NCBI GenBank assembly: GCA_014529385.2 | Contig: CM043966.1 | Span: forward strand, 85,526,087-85,590,086 | Direction of reading: 5' to 3' | DNA from: Adiantum capillus-veneris | Lineage: Eukaryota > Streptophyta > Polypodiopsida > Polypodiales > Pteridaceae | DNA length: 64,000 nt | In this document: piece by piece, positions 34,451 through 43,984 of the stretch | Layout of the letters: every line of letters starts with the position of its first letter | Numbering within the stretch: position 1 is the first letter of the stretch | Notes under the pieces: generated by a model | Told to the model about the DNA's origin: nothing | What the model saw: the letters and a program-made list of their open reading frames with translations, nothing else | Databases searched by the model: none | Position numbers and translations under genes: made by a program

Positions 34451-34894
34451 TTAGAACCACTCGCCTGCAAATGAAGAAGTAAGAAAATACCACTCTAGGT
34501 TTTCTTCTTCAGCTATCCAAGCTTCAATGAGGTCTCGATTTGTTTGATCAAAACAAAAAGGTAGACTATTGATGAGCTCTAAGAAGGGTTGAAATTCTTC
34601 AAAGCTAAGGCGATGAACTTCATTTTCTGGATCCAAAAGAGCAACCACGTCCCAAGTGATAAATTGCACTTGCTCTACAATTCCCAACGTGCAAGCGGTT
34701 TGTATAAAAACTAGATCTTCATGCTCGTCGAACGCCGTGAGAAAGTAGCAATTGACTAGGAGCTCCTTTCCTTCGAGTTCCACACAGTCGGAGTGAGGCA
34801 ACCTTCTCACAATTTCATAAAGAACATCCTCATCAAGTCCAATCAAGTTTGCAAGATTTAAAGACTCCACTTGTGCTACAAAATTCCTGGACAA
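34451..34894 (-). CDS. B pre-gag ORF b2 (unknown family, paralogue of b1)
   Basis: An open frame of 147 codons directly upstream of gag. It has no ATG near its start; the frame begins after a pyrimidine-rich stretch ending tttttgtccag, which resembles a 3' splice site. Residues about 18-40 read LDEDVLYEIVRRLPHSDCVEL, then come VFIQTACTLGIVEQVQF, VHRLSFEEFQPFLELINSLP and RDLIEAWIAEE. Every one of these blocks has a counterpart in b1, in the same order, so the two arose by tandem duplication. The acidic protein has no zinc, protease or nuclease motif. The first block resembles the start of an F-box (weak). An accessory role, perhaps regulatory, is a guess from position. Confidence 0.6.
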   Translation of the reverse strand: MSRNFVAQVESLNLANLIGLDEDVLYEIVRRLPHSDCVELEGKELLVNCYFLTAFDEHEDLVFIQTACTLGIVEQVQFITWDVVALLDPENEVHRLSFEEFQPFLELINSLPFCFDQTNRDLIEAWIAEEENLEWYFLTSSFAGEWF

Positions 34895-34940
34895 AAACTC
34901 CTTAGGATTATGGTTAAATCATTCAAAAGCATAAAGAGAT

Positions 34941-35495
34941 TTACAATGTCTCTATGAACAAAGTGTCATAGAAAGTAGAGAAGGATGAGAATTTATACAA
35001 ATTTGCAATCTTCTCTATGCTCTCTTTATTAAGACAAGCTCTGAATAGCTCCCTATCTCCTTTGTTGAAAGCGAAAGGAAGACTATTAATAAGACGCAAA
35101 TGAGGGAAAAATTCACCAAATGTGAGTCTATGAAGCATGAACTCTGGCCGCAAGTTTCCTGAAGAGTCTTCCTCAATGGTGAAATGCACTCGCCAAACGC
35201 CAAATTTCACTCTATTTACCAATCTTAGGGCACACACTAGTTGGATGAATGCGCGGTCTTCCTTAGTGCCCAACAACAAGAGGAAAATGGAATCCACGCG
35301 TAGGACCTTCCGTCTTAACTTCACCACCCTCTTGTTATGAGGGAGACGCCTTACTACTTGCTCCTGCAACTCAATTGGTAATAGAGCTAGATCTCTAAGG
35401 ATTGAACTTTCACTGCACACACATTCCCAGTTAGAACAAATGATCGTTTTTTTGTTTCTTGTAACAACTTGGACAAAGAAAAAACAAACATACAC
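34941..35495 (-). CDS. B pre-gag ORF b1 (unknown family, paralogue of b2)
   Basis: An open frame of 184 codons, ending 46 bases before b2. The region common to b2 begins near residue 38: LPIELQEQVVRRLPHNKRVV, then AFIQLVCALRLVNRVKF, LHRLTFGEFFPHLRLINSLP and RELFRACLNKES. It is basic where b2 is acidic. No ATG occurs in the first part; a ctaac branch-like motif and gtgtgtgcag acceptor-like sequence lie within the start of the frame (about 35415-35440), so the true protein may begin there by splicing from the leader. The long frame and matching paralogue argue that it once coded. Confidence 0.6.
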   Translation of the reverse strand: MYVCFFFVQVVTRNKKTIICSNWECVCSESSILRDLALLPIELQEQVVRRLPHNKRVVKLRRKVLRVDSIFLLLLGTKEDRAFIQLVCALRLVNRVKFGVWRVHFTIEEDSSGNLRPEFMLHRLTFGEFFPHLRLINSLPFAFNKGDRELFRACLNKESIEKIANLYKFSSFSTFYDTLFIETL

Positions 35496-35521
35496 ACTAT
35501 TTTGCCGGGCTGCACTTCATT

Positions 35522-35740
35522 TTAAAATAAAATGAACACATGTACATCAAAAGAAGTGTGGTAGTTGATGAGAGGTAGAATGACAGGGTTTGGTGATGCA
35601 AGAATTTCTCCTACTCTTTGGGCACCAAACATGAACACCATTCGTTGTTGAAAATGGATCTTTCTACTAATTGCAACGTTTATTCTAATGTGTGGAGTAA
35701 AATGAAAGGGAAAAAACTCTATTCCTGGGCCATTATCCAT
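35522..35740 (-). CDS. B pre-gag ORF a2 (paralogue of a1)
   Basis: ATG at 35740-35738 and 72 codons. The body (HIRINVAISRKIHFQQRMV; NPVILPLINYHTSFDVHVF) aligns end to end with a1 upstream, including the final -FVLF/-FILF before the stop. Hydrophobic C-terminus. No known family recognised. Confidence 0.45.
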   Translation of the reverse strand: MDNGPGIEFFPFHFTPHIRINVAISRKIHFQQRMVFMFGAQRVGEILASPNPVILPLINYHTSFDVHVFILF

Positions 35741-35761
35741 GGCCTATGCATGTCCTAATGC

Positions 35762-35977
35762 TTAAAATAACACAAAAATATAGACGTCCAAGCTAATATC
35801 GTACCTAATGAGAGGCAAAATAAAAGGATTTACTGAAGTGTTTATCTCTGCTAACCTAAGAGGACCTAAAATTCTACGAATTACACGCTGAAATTGCAAC
35901 TTAGTACTAACAATTATGTGTACCTTTTGCCTTGCAATGGGAATGAAGGGATCATACAAATCTCGTGATTCATGCAA
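35762..35977 (-). CDS. B pre-gag ORF a1 (paralogue of a2)
   Basis: A frame of 71 codons starting 50 bases after the primer site, without ATG (a TTG precedes it). The body (KVHIIVSTKLQFQRVIRRIL; NPFILPLIRYDISLDVYIF) matches a2. The same stretch survives in element A at 42010-42240 at high nucleotide identity, so it belongs to the family and not to B alone. It may be a first exon or a decayed gene. Confidence 0.4.
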   Translation of the reverse strand: MHESRDLYDPFIPIARQKVHIIVSTKLQFQRVIRRILGPLRLAEINTSVNPFILPLIRYDISLDVYIFVLF

Positions 35978-36026
35978 GCTACTTGATTATGCTAAAGGTT
36001 GAGCCTTCACAAAAATACACAAGCCT

Positions 36027-36045
36027 GTCCTCCGTGGGGGCACCA
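36027..36045 (-). other. B candidate primer-binding site
   Basis: Minus strand TGGTGCCCCCACGGAGGAC, three bases inside the 5' LTR. Element A has TGGTGCCCCCACTGAGGAGG at the same place, so the first 12 bases are conserved. It begins with the TGG expected of a match to tRNA CCA, but I cannot match it to a plant tRNA from memory. Confidence 0.6.
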
Positions 36046-36048
36046 ATT

Positions 36049-38617
36049 TGAGGCGGTCCGGGGCGGGCAACAAGAAGAGTGGCCTCCAAGCACCTTCAAG
36101 GCTCCCATGCTGCTCAATTGGGTTGGGGTTGGAAACAAACAACAAACACACACACAAACCCGCAACCTAACCCTACACAAATTTGGGGCAACCACCTAGT
36201 TTTGGATGCGAACTAGGAGCGTAGAGAGAGAGAGAGAGATAGTGCTCGGGCTGCTTTGAAACGTATCGGCAATGATCAAGCAAACACAACTATATATTTA
36301 AGAAAGAGAGAGAAAGGGGGAGGGGGTGCTTGTTGCATTAATACCTTCTTACAAATCTGTCATGACAAATCAAAGTGAGATTAGTATTTGTTCAACATAG
36401 CTTGCGTAAATTTCACCACAACACATCACAAGAAAAGCCACCCCAATCACTGTCTTAAGGCCATGGGAGTCCTCTCCACCCTGTCGCCCTCTTACAGTAT
36501 GTGGGATTTATGGCTAGATTGATGACAACACCAGAGACAAGCTATCAAGAACTTAACAAAAAACACCAAGACACTTACGCATCATTGTTTTCCATTACTT
36601 CACGTTGGAAGGGAGACAAAGTATCCAAGATTAGTCCAAATCCACCCTCCTTGATTCAGCAAATGTTGGGCTTACACTAGTAAGAGAAATGATAGATTTC
36701 GTACTCTCAATTGAATGATCACTCTCTCTCTTACAATGGCATAGAGTTTCCTTGCTAATCCCCTATTACAACACATGCACATGCATAAGACAATGAGCTT
36801 CCACTCAAGAGCTCCTTCTAGAGAGGTTGAGCTTGGCTTCTCAAGATATAGCATAGTGCTCTTGCTTATGGCTCCCCCTTTTGTGCTAGCTACACCCTCC
36901 TTTTATAGCAATTTTGAAGGCTAGGGTTACTCCTCTAACCATGGTTGGGTTAGATTTTTAGCAATTTATCTAATTTCTTTTGCTTGGAATTATCAAGAAG
37001 TTGGTGGGGAAAGAGAGAGGAGAGAAATGGAGGTGATAGGACTTTTCATAGTGGGTTTGTGTTAGTAGAGTTAGTATTAATTTACAAATGGAATTGGATA
37101 TTTACAATGGGAGTATCCATGTAGGATACAAATAAGGAAGAAAAACTCTTAGGAGGTAAGAAAAGGTGGATTTCTTACAAGGTTGATGCTCCAAGTGTCT
37201 TGAGTAGGGCCAATTTTGACGCTTATTGACGGTCCACTAGCTTTGACGGTACATTTTTTCTCCACTCTTGACCTTCCTTGAGAGACAAGGTAATTGAAGC
37301 TGAGTAATCAACCACCATGATGCTGTCTTTTAAGAGAAGAGGCTGAATTTTGTGGTTTTTTTGATAGATATGGGTAAATTGGAGGAGGAAAAATGAGACT
37401 AGGTGGTCAATTTTGGAATGGAATTGTGTGTGGGAGGTATGAGTTCACCATGGTTTCTCTTATTCTTCAAGGTTGAGGAGAAGGTGAGTAGGGTGCAGAG
37501 AGGAGTGGTGATAGAGGTGGGGATGATGAGTGGAGAAGTGTGTGTGAAAGAGGAAAATGATAAAGTGGAAGAGAGAGTGTGGCTGCATAGCATGGGAAAA
37601 CTGGGGTCCACTAATAAAATCATAGCTCACAGCTCGTAGCTCAAAAAAATATGAAAAAATTTGAGGCAAAATTTCAGCCCACGAGCTACAACTTTTGTTT
37701 GTATCACCTTTTCAAATTCAGAGAGCAAGTGAACTTTAAAAATTCAACAAAACTGGCCGTTTTTTTCCACTACACAAGGTCCTTGTGGGGTCCTTCTTTG
37801 GATGATTCTTTTGAATACCTCCAAGAGTGAGCCCTCCATAGTGCATGTATGCATGCCACCTACCCTTGACCTTATTTGGTAGGTCTATAATTGAAGATAT
37901 TGTTGAGATTATGATATAAGTGAATAGTACAACTAAGAAAATCAAATATTGAGGGGTCTAAAAAATATGTACATGTCAAATATAAATAATATCAGTGAAA
38001 AAAATATAAAGGGGTCAAAAGAAATATCTCTCATTATGAGGCTACCATAAAAAGATAAATATTTTTGGTGTTCTAATTTTTTAGAAAAAAAAAACAAAAT
38101 AGATGTAGGAAGGGAAAAATCACAATAGTGAAAAAATATACACATAAATAAAACTAGTTTTTTTGGATTTTTGTTGGGGTGGAGTTACACCAAATATAAG
38201 AGAAGCTTACATGAAAATATTTCTATATGGAATAAAGAATATGAAAAATGGTAAGAAAAATTGTGGTAATGGTGAGACAATGTACAGAGCATAAATAACA
38301 CACACCTAGGTAGAAATATTTAAATAAATACCAAAATAATTATGAAAAAATCTTTTATTTAGGCCTTATATACAAAAAAATATTTACATACGCATGGGCC
38401 ATAATATACTTATATTTTTTATTTTTTTTTATTTTTTTGGCTCAACTAGCCCAATGACTAGCTAATTGAGGGTTTTTTAAGAAGATATGGGAAAAGTCCC
38501 GTGACTCCGCACGCCTATGTACAGTGAAATGGTAGGGATAGCCACAGTGTTTGGGTGATTTGGGTAGGGTGAGGTAACTCACTGTGGCAATTACAAAGAG
38601 CCGAAAAACGGCTATCA
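36049..38617 (-). repeat. B 5' LTR
   Basis: Partner of 26525-29095. Minus-strand U3 runs 38617 to about 36910, a TATAAAAG box lies at 36900-36907, and R-U5 follows to 36049. It ends against gcac at 38618-38621. Confidence 0.97.
36900..36907 (-). promoter_or_regulatory. B LTR TATA box
   Basis: Minus strand CTATAAAAGGAGGG, about 850 bases before the LTR end; identical in the other LTR (27380-27387). It is the only good TATA box in the LTR on the coding strand, so it is the likely promoter core. Confidence 0.6.
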
Positions 38618-39323
38618 GCACCAACCTTCTATTTCCATTTATCTGACAATTTTGACAGCTTTTACACCAATGTTGAATATCCACATGCAAACTTGGCAAA
38701 ACATACCCCGCAAGCAAAATCTTCTTCACAGTTAATTCTTGGGCAAAATGACCACCACATGCCTCTTCATGCAAACCTTTTAGAATGGATGGAATTTCCT
38801 CGATAGTTGGAACTTTTCTGCACACTTGATCCTTACCTCTTTGATAGAGCGAGCCTTCTAGGAAGAGATAGAAACTTGCCTTCTTCATTAGTCTCATTTT
38901 TTGAGTTTTAGTGAAGTTCTGTGGAAACTCGCCCTCCAAAATGTAGCCAATAATGGGAGCCAATGACTCCAATCCCTGGTATCTCGGTTGCTTGACAGCT
39001 GCTGCCACCATGATGACCTGCACTTCTTTCTCAACACATGTAACTGCTTGTTGTGCAAGTAAATCGACATCTTCATTTTGTTTCCTAGGAATATGATATA
39101 GTTGCACTTCTTCAAACTCATTAAACATCCTATGAATGGCATGAACTTTTGTCCTTAAGCTTTCATTCTTGCATGCCCAAATGCCCAAGATTTGCTTCAC
39201 AATGAGAAGTGCATCCCCCTTTACCATAAGACGTTGTATACCTTGGCCAAGGCATATCTTTAAACCATGAAGTAGTGTGTCGTATTCTGCTATATTGTTG
39301 CTAGTTGAACCTGGTAGATTGAC
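38618..39323 (-). pseudogene. pol: A archaeal-type RNase H and integrase N-terminus, right of B
   Basis: VKGDALLIVKQILGIWACKNE, KVPTIEEIPSILKGLHEEACGGHF and HWCKSCQNCQINGNRR match B's second RNase H and the integrase zinc domain. The frame then runs into B's LTR at 38617, so the last 50 or so residues of that open frame are LTR-derived. A TAG at about 39323-39325 (AAG in B) separates it from the RT part. Confidence 0.88.
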
Positions 39324-40430
39324 CTACTCTTTCATGACCACCTCTCCACTAGGGTTGAACAATACTAGCCCTCCCCGTGCATTTCCTGTGACTCGTCGAA
39401 AAGCTACATCAAAGAACAAGGTAAAAGCATTAGGAATACTTTTAGGTGGTGGCAATGGTAGGGTTTTTACTTCAGGCACCTTAATGTCCTTCTCATGTAC
39501 CCTATAAGTGAGAATCCCTGTCAATTTTGCACGCACACTATCTTCTACCTTGAAAGAGTATTGGAACTCTTGCAACTCCATAATCCACTTAGAGATCCTA
39601 GTACTAAGATTCATTTGAGATGACACCCAAGGGAACAAATTTTCTGCAGTGATAATTACAAAAGGTTTTGGTAGCAAGTAGGATCTAAACTTTCTCACCG
39701 CAAACATGAGAGAAAGCATCATGAATTCTGCCTCCGTGTAGCCTCTCTCTAAAGCATTCATGACCCTACTAGCAAAGTAGATGGGTTGCATCCTGGTACT
39801 GTGGGGATCTTGTTGTAATAAAACTGCACCAATCGTTTCCTTTCCAACACTAGAGCTAACAAAGAATGTGTACTCCCAACAAGGAGGCATGAGTGTTGGT
39901 AGCTTTGACAAAATGACTTTAATATTACAAAAATACTCTTCAAGATCATCAGACCATGCAAAATCTACTTGTTGTGTCAACTTTTGCAAAGGGTGAAGTA
40001 ACTCAGAAGCTAAGTGAATAAAGCGTGACATATACTTCACCTTTTGGATGAATGAGATGACCTCTTTGAGATTCTTGGGTGATGGGAGCTCAATAAGAGC
40101 CTTTGCCTTTGAAGGAGTCACATCAATGCCTTTATAGGAAACCTTGTGACCAAGCAAGATCACTTCATCCTCACCTATGTGACACTTGTCGGGGTTGAGT
40201 TGACCTCCCATGTCGTAGAGCTTCTTTAAACCTTCTTCTACCCTTTGTAGATGCAATGATTTTGAGCTATAAATGCAAAAATCATCAATAAAAACCCTAA
40301 TGGACTTTCCAAAGAATGCTTGAAACACCATGTTCATGAAGCATTGGAAAGTTGCAAGAGCATTTGTCAGACCAAATGGCATGACTCTAAAAGCATAACA
40401 ACCCCAAGGAGTGATAAAGGTTGTTTTCAA
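39324..40430 (-). pseudogene. pol: A reverse transcriptase and RNase H
   Basis: A 368-codon open frame: CYAFRVMPFGLTNALATFQ, FIDDFCIYS (RT active site), GHKVSYKGIDVTPSKAKAL, RNase H FVSSSVGKETIGAVLLQQ and FASRVMNALERGYTEAE, then the start of the second RNase H (RGGLVLFNPSGEVV). Upstream, a TAA replaces the CAA of B at about 40432. It is the better preserved copy across the point where B has a stop at 31617. Confidence 0.9.
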
Positions 40431-41627
40431 TTAATCTTCCAATGCGATACCTATTTGAAAGTAACCTGAGTAGCCATCACACACAGTGTACTTCTCATGA
40501 CCAGCTACCTCATTTAGTATTTCATCCTGAAATGGGAGGGGAAAGTGATCTCTTTTTGTTGCCTCATTGAGTGGACGGTAATCCACACACACCCTCCACT
40601 TGCCGTTCTTCTTGGGAGTGACAGCAACGGGAGAGACCCACTATGAATTCTCCACTGAATAAATGAAACCTGCTGCTAGAAGCTTTCTTACCTCCTTGAG
40701 TAAAGCCTGCTCCTTGATGACTCCTAGCCTTCTTAGCTTCTGAGCCTTAGGTGTGGCCGTTGGCTTCAACTCAATTTTGTGTTGAACAACATCTACTCCA
40801 TGCACATCGGTGTAGTCTTTAGCAAAAAGCCTAGGAAATTTCCTTAGCACACATTTGAACTCCTCTCTTTCATCCTTTGTAAGTGTTGTAGACAACATAC
40901 CTTCTAACATTCCTTCATCTTGCACATTTTGGTTCTCTTGGGAACCTACTTCTTCCAAACCTGGGCAAGAGGTCTCTTGGTTGTTTGGCTTAAACCTTAC
41001 CCCCATGACTTCGATGGAAGACTCCTCTTCAGTAATGTTGCCGCTACTTTCTCCTTCTGAAGTGCTATCGGTCCCGCCTTCCTGCGTCTCACTTTGAGAT
41101 GATTCTTCATGGAGCTCCTCTTGGCGTTGCTCCTTCATGTCAAAGACAACCTTCTTATGATTGTCATTCCTGCAAATTAGCTTTCCACTCTCCCAATCCT
41201 GCAAAGCTCGCATTTTCATTAGCCATGGTCTCCCTAGGATAAATGGGTAACCATTTCCTTTGGTAGACATGACATAGAAATCCACTACCTTCTTAATGCA
41301 AAAGGCCTCCACAAAAACATTTTTACAAATGCCTACGCACCTAGCCTTGCTATTGTTTGCCATCTTGACTTTAATTTCAGGTGTCTCATGGATGTGCATG
41401 CCTAGTCTTTGCATGAGTCCCTCCGTCATGATGCAAATTTGTGCACCCCCATCCACTAGACCTTTCCTAACCAATCTCCCTTTTATGTAACAATCTAGCA
41501 CAGGTGTAATGTCCTCATTCATTTCAGCATGTGCAATTTTTACAATAGGAACACTCTCTTTTATCTTTGTCCTAGTGCTAACTGCCTTCGTTAAATCCCT
41601 CCTAACTTGTGGACATAATGCAAGAAA
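40431..41627 (-). pseudogene. pol: A protease and start of reverse transcriptase
   Basis: The main open frame 41522-40641 holds CYIKGRLVRKGLVDGGAQIC (protease site with DGGA), GYPFILGRPWLMKMRAL, and an acidic linker through RT start LRRLGVIKEQALLKEVRKLL. It ends at a TAG near 40641 where B reads Glu (ENSEWVSP). The next 200 bases carry the RT start in frame with B but interrupted. Confidence 0.88.
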
Positions 41628-41940
41628 TTAAGGCCATGAGATATCAGGACCCTTACCTCTCATGTCTTCCAATAGGTTGTATGGAGCCATACCATGTCCA
41701 AGAGGGAAGTCTTGGAGGTTGATACGACGTCGAGTCCTCTTAGCTTCCTTGGTCTCCTTTGCCTTCTTTTCTCGTCCATGGTCACTTTGTGATGTAACCC
41801 CTTCTTTCTCCTTACCTTTTCCTCGGCCACGCTTAATGCCATTTGCTTCCATGTCAACCTCTCTTGAATTTGTCAGCTCTACCACATGCACATTTGGGTC
41901 TGGCAAAGGTGGAACTCCTCCTACCCCTTGTGGAGGCGGT
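41628..41940 (-). pseudogene. A gag C-terminal fragment
   Basis: PDPNVHVVELTNSREVDMEA and the Lys-rich KRGRGKGKEKEG match B at about 33360-33480. The capsid and zinc knuckle are deleted; the junction at 41940 joins directly to pre-gag sequence. A TAA (CAA in B) ends it at 41628. Confidence 0.85.
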
Positions 41941-42277
41941 ATGACCTAATGCGTAAAACCTACTGACCTATGCATGACCTAATGCTACCCCTTGTCTATG
42001 CATGACCTAATGCTTACATCAAAACACAAATATAGACATCCAAACTAAGGTCGTATGTAATGAGAGGCAAAATAAAAGGATTTACTGAAGCGTTTATCTC
42101 GGCCAACCTAAGAGGGTCCAAAATTCTACGAATTACTCACTGAAATTGCAACTTAGTACTAAAAATTATGTGTACCTTTTGCCTTGCAATAGGAATGAAA
42201 GGATCATACAAATTTTCGTGATTCATGCAAACTACTTGACTATGCTAAAGGTTGATCCTACACAAAAATACACAAGC
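41941..42277 (-). other. A deletion junction and remnant of pre-gag ORF a1
   Basis: At 41941-42010 the phrase atgacctaatgc is repeated three times (41941, 41977, 42001), marking a rearranged junction. From 42010 the sequence follows B's a1 region (35760-35977) closely, with a few indels, up to the primer site. Confidence 0.7.
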
Positions 42278-42297
42278 CCTCCTCAGTGGGGGCACCA
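42278..42297 (-). other. A candidate primer-binding site
   Basis: Minus strand TGGTGCCCCCACTGAGGAGG, four bases from the LTR; conserved with B. Confidence 0.6.
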
Positions 42298-42301
42298 AAA
42301 T

Positions 42302-43333
42302 TGAGGCGGTCCGGGGCGGGCAACAAGAGAGGCGACCTCTAAACACCCCTCAAGGCTCCCGTGCTGCTCAATTAGGGCTGAGGCAACCACAAGCACAACA
42401 CAACAACAAACCCACAACCAAACCCAAACAAGATAGGTGCACCACCTAGTTATGGTATGCGAACTAGGACGCAAGAGAGATTTTGTCACAACCAAGAAGA
42501 TACACCACAAAAAACACACACAAGCAACCTGACACCAAGACACACAAAATGGACTAGAGAGAGCTAGAGCAAAGGGAAGAGAGAGAGGAATGGATCTTGC
42601 ATGATACCTTATTTGTGACTTGCAAATGGAGATGGTTCGTTATGTTGCTATCTTAGAGCTTGTACAAAAACTCACTCAATGCTTAGTGAATGCTAAACAT
42701 TGCCAACACACACACACACACACACACTGTCTTAGGGTGTGGGAGACCTCTCACCACAATACCCTCTTACAATGGACACAAAATTGGCGATGAAAACACA
42801 CTAAAACACTTTCTAACGCAAGATCAAACGATAGAACTCAAAATACACAAATCATCTTGAATTCACTAAACCGTATCACACAAGTGGAAGGACGAAGATT
42901 TGAACGTTGAAGCACGCCTTTGATGCACCAAACCTCAATTTATTGATGATGGAGGAACATATACAATAGTGGTTTTGAGATTTTGAACTCACGCTCTCTC
43001 ACTTGCAATGTGTAGCTTGAAAGCTTCTCTCACACCAAGAGTGTAGCTCACAAAGTGGTTGCTACACCTAAGTCTCTCCTCACGCATAGAGTGTTGGAGT
43101 GCTATGTGAGATATTGGAGGTTGTTTTACAAGAAGGAGAGGGGCTTATTTATAGGTTGGAGATCCATCATTAAGATTATTTGGAAATCCTAATTTACAAG
43201 CTAACAAGTCAGGATTATGATTTTTCTGAATATCAAAACATTGCGGGCCTTCTTTGTCTGCTTGAGTCATGGATGTGGGCTCAAAAAGAGCATTATTGAT
43301 GGTAGATAAGGTGAAAGTAGAGTTTTAAGGAAG

Positions 43334-43384
<51 letters not shown>

Positions 43385-43925
43385 ATTATGCACATGTCTT
43401 GAGGTGAGGTGTCTTTTATGGTTAGGTCAATGACTATTTTGTGTTAGTATGTTAATGGTTAATGTTAGTAATCACTAGAAAGTTAATGATGAATTTACAA
43501 TGGGTAGAATGAGGTGGATGGTTGAAGTAAGATGGTTGAATGAAGTGAGGAAATCCTTGTGATGGTGAAGCTTGAAAAAGTTTTTGACTTACTTGTGTAG
43601 GTTCTCAAAATGACTATCGATCTTCTTCTTCGTCTTCTCTTCTTTACGCCACCGCCACCAAGGTTGATTATCGCGATGAAAATGGTAATTCCGTGGAAGA
43701 GATCTCTTGATTTGCAGAGGTTAAGCATGGTACACATGCTGAATTTATGTATATATAAGAGGTAAGATGGAATTGTACTTTGGAGATAATAGAGAGAGGC
43801 ATAGAGATGGTGTATGTACATGGAGAGCTCATATGCGAGCTATGGGAGTAAGTGGGGAGGTTAATGGTGAAGAAGGTGAGAGAAACCATTGAAGGGGCAG
43901 GTTTGAGTGAGGGATTGAGAGGAAT

Positions 43926-43984
<59 letters not shown>

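Larger units (their letters stand above)
26525..38617 (-). mobile_element. B: 12.1-kb Ty3/gypsy (Tat-type) element nested in A
   Basis: LTRs 26525-29095 and 36049-38617 (2.57 kb each) are very similar, with TG...CA ends and a 4-bp flank, gcac (26521-26524 and 38618-38621). Removing B joins A's integrase seamlessly: the reunited sequence aligns with B's own integrase at 30180-30200 with no gap. Order on the minus strand: LTR, primer site, four small pre-gag frames, gag with zinc knuckle, protease, RT, RNase H, second (archaeal-type) RNase H, integrase, polypurine tract, LTR. The second RNase H marks the Tat lineage. At least two frameshifts and three stops interrupt gag-pol. Confidence 0.95.

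Noticed and set aside
26525-38617. A 2.6-kb segmental duplication
   Set aside because: TG...CA ends, flanking repeats, PBS/PPT and gag-pol between the copies show they are LTRs.
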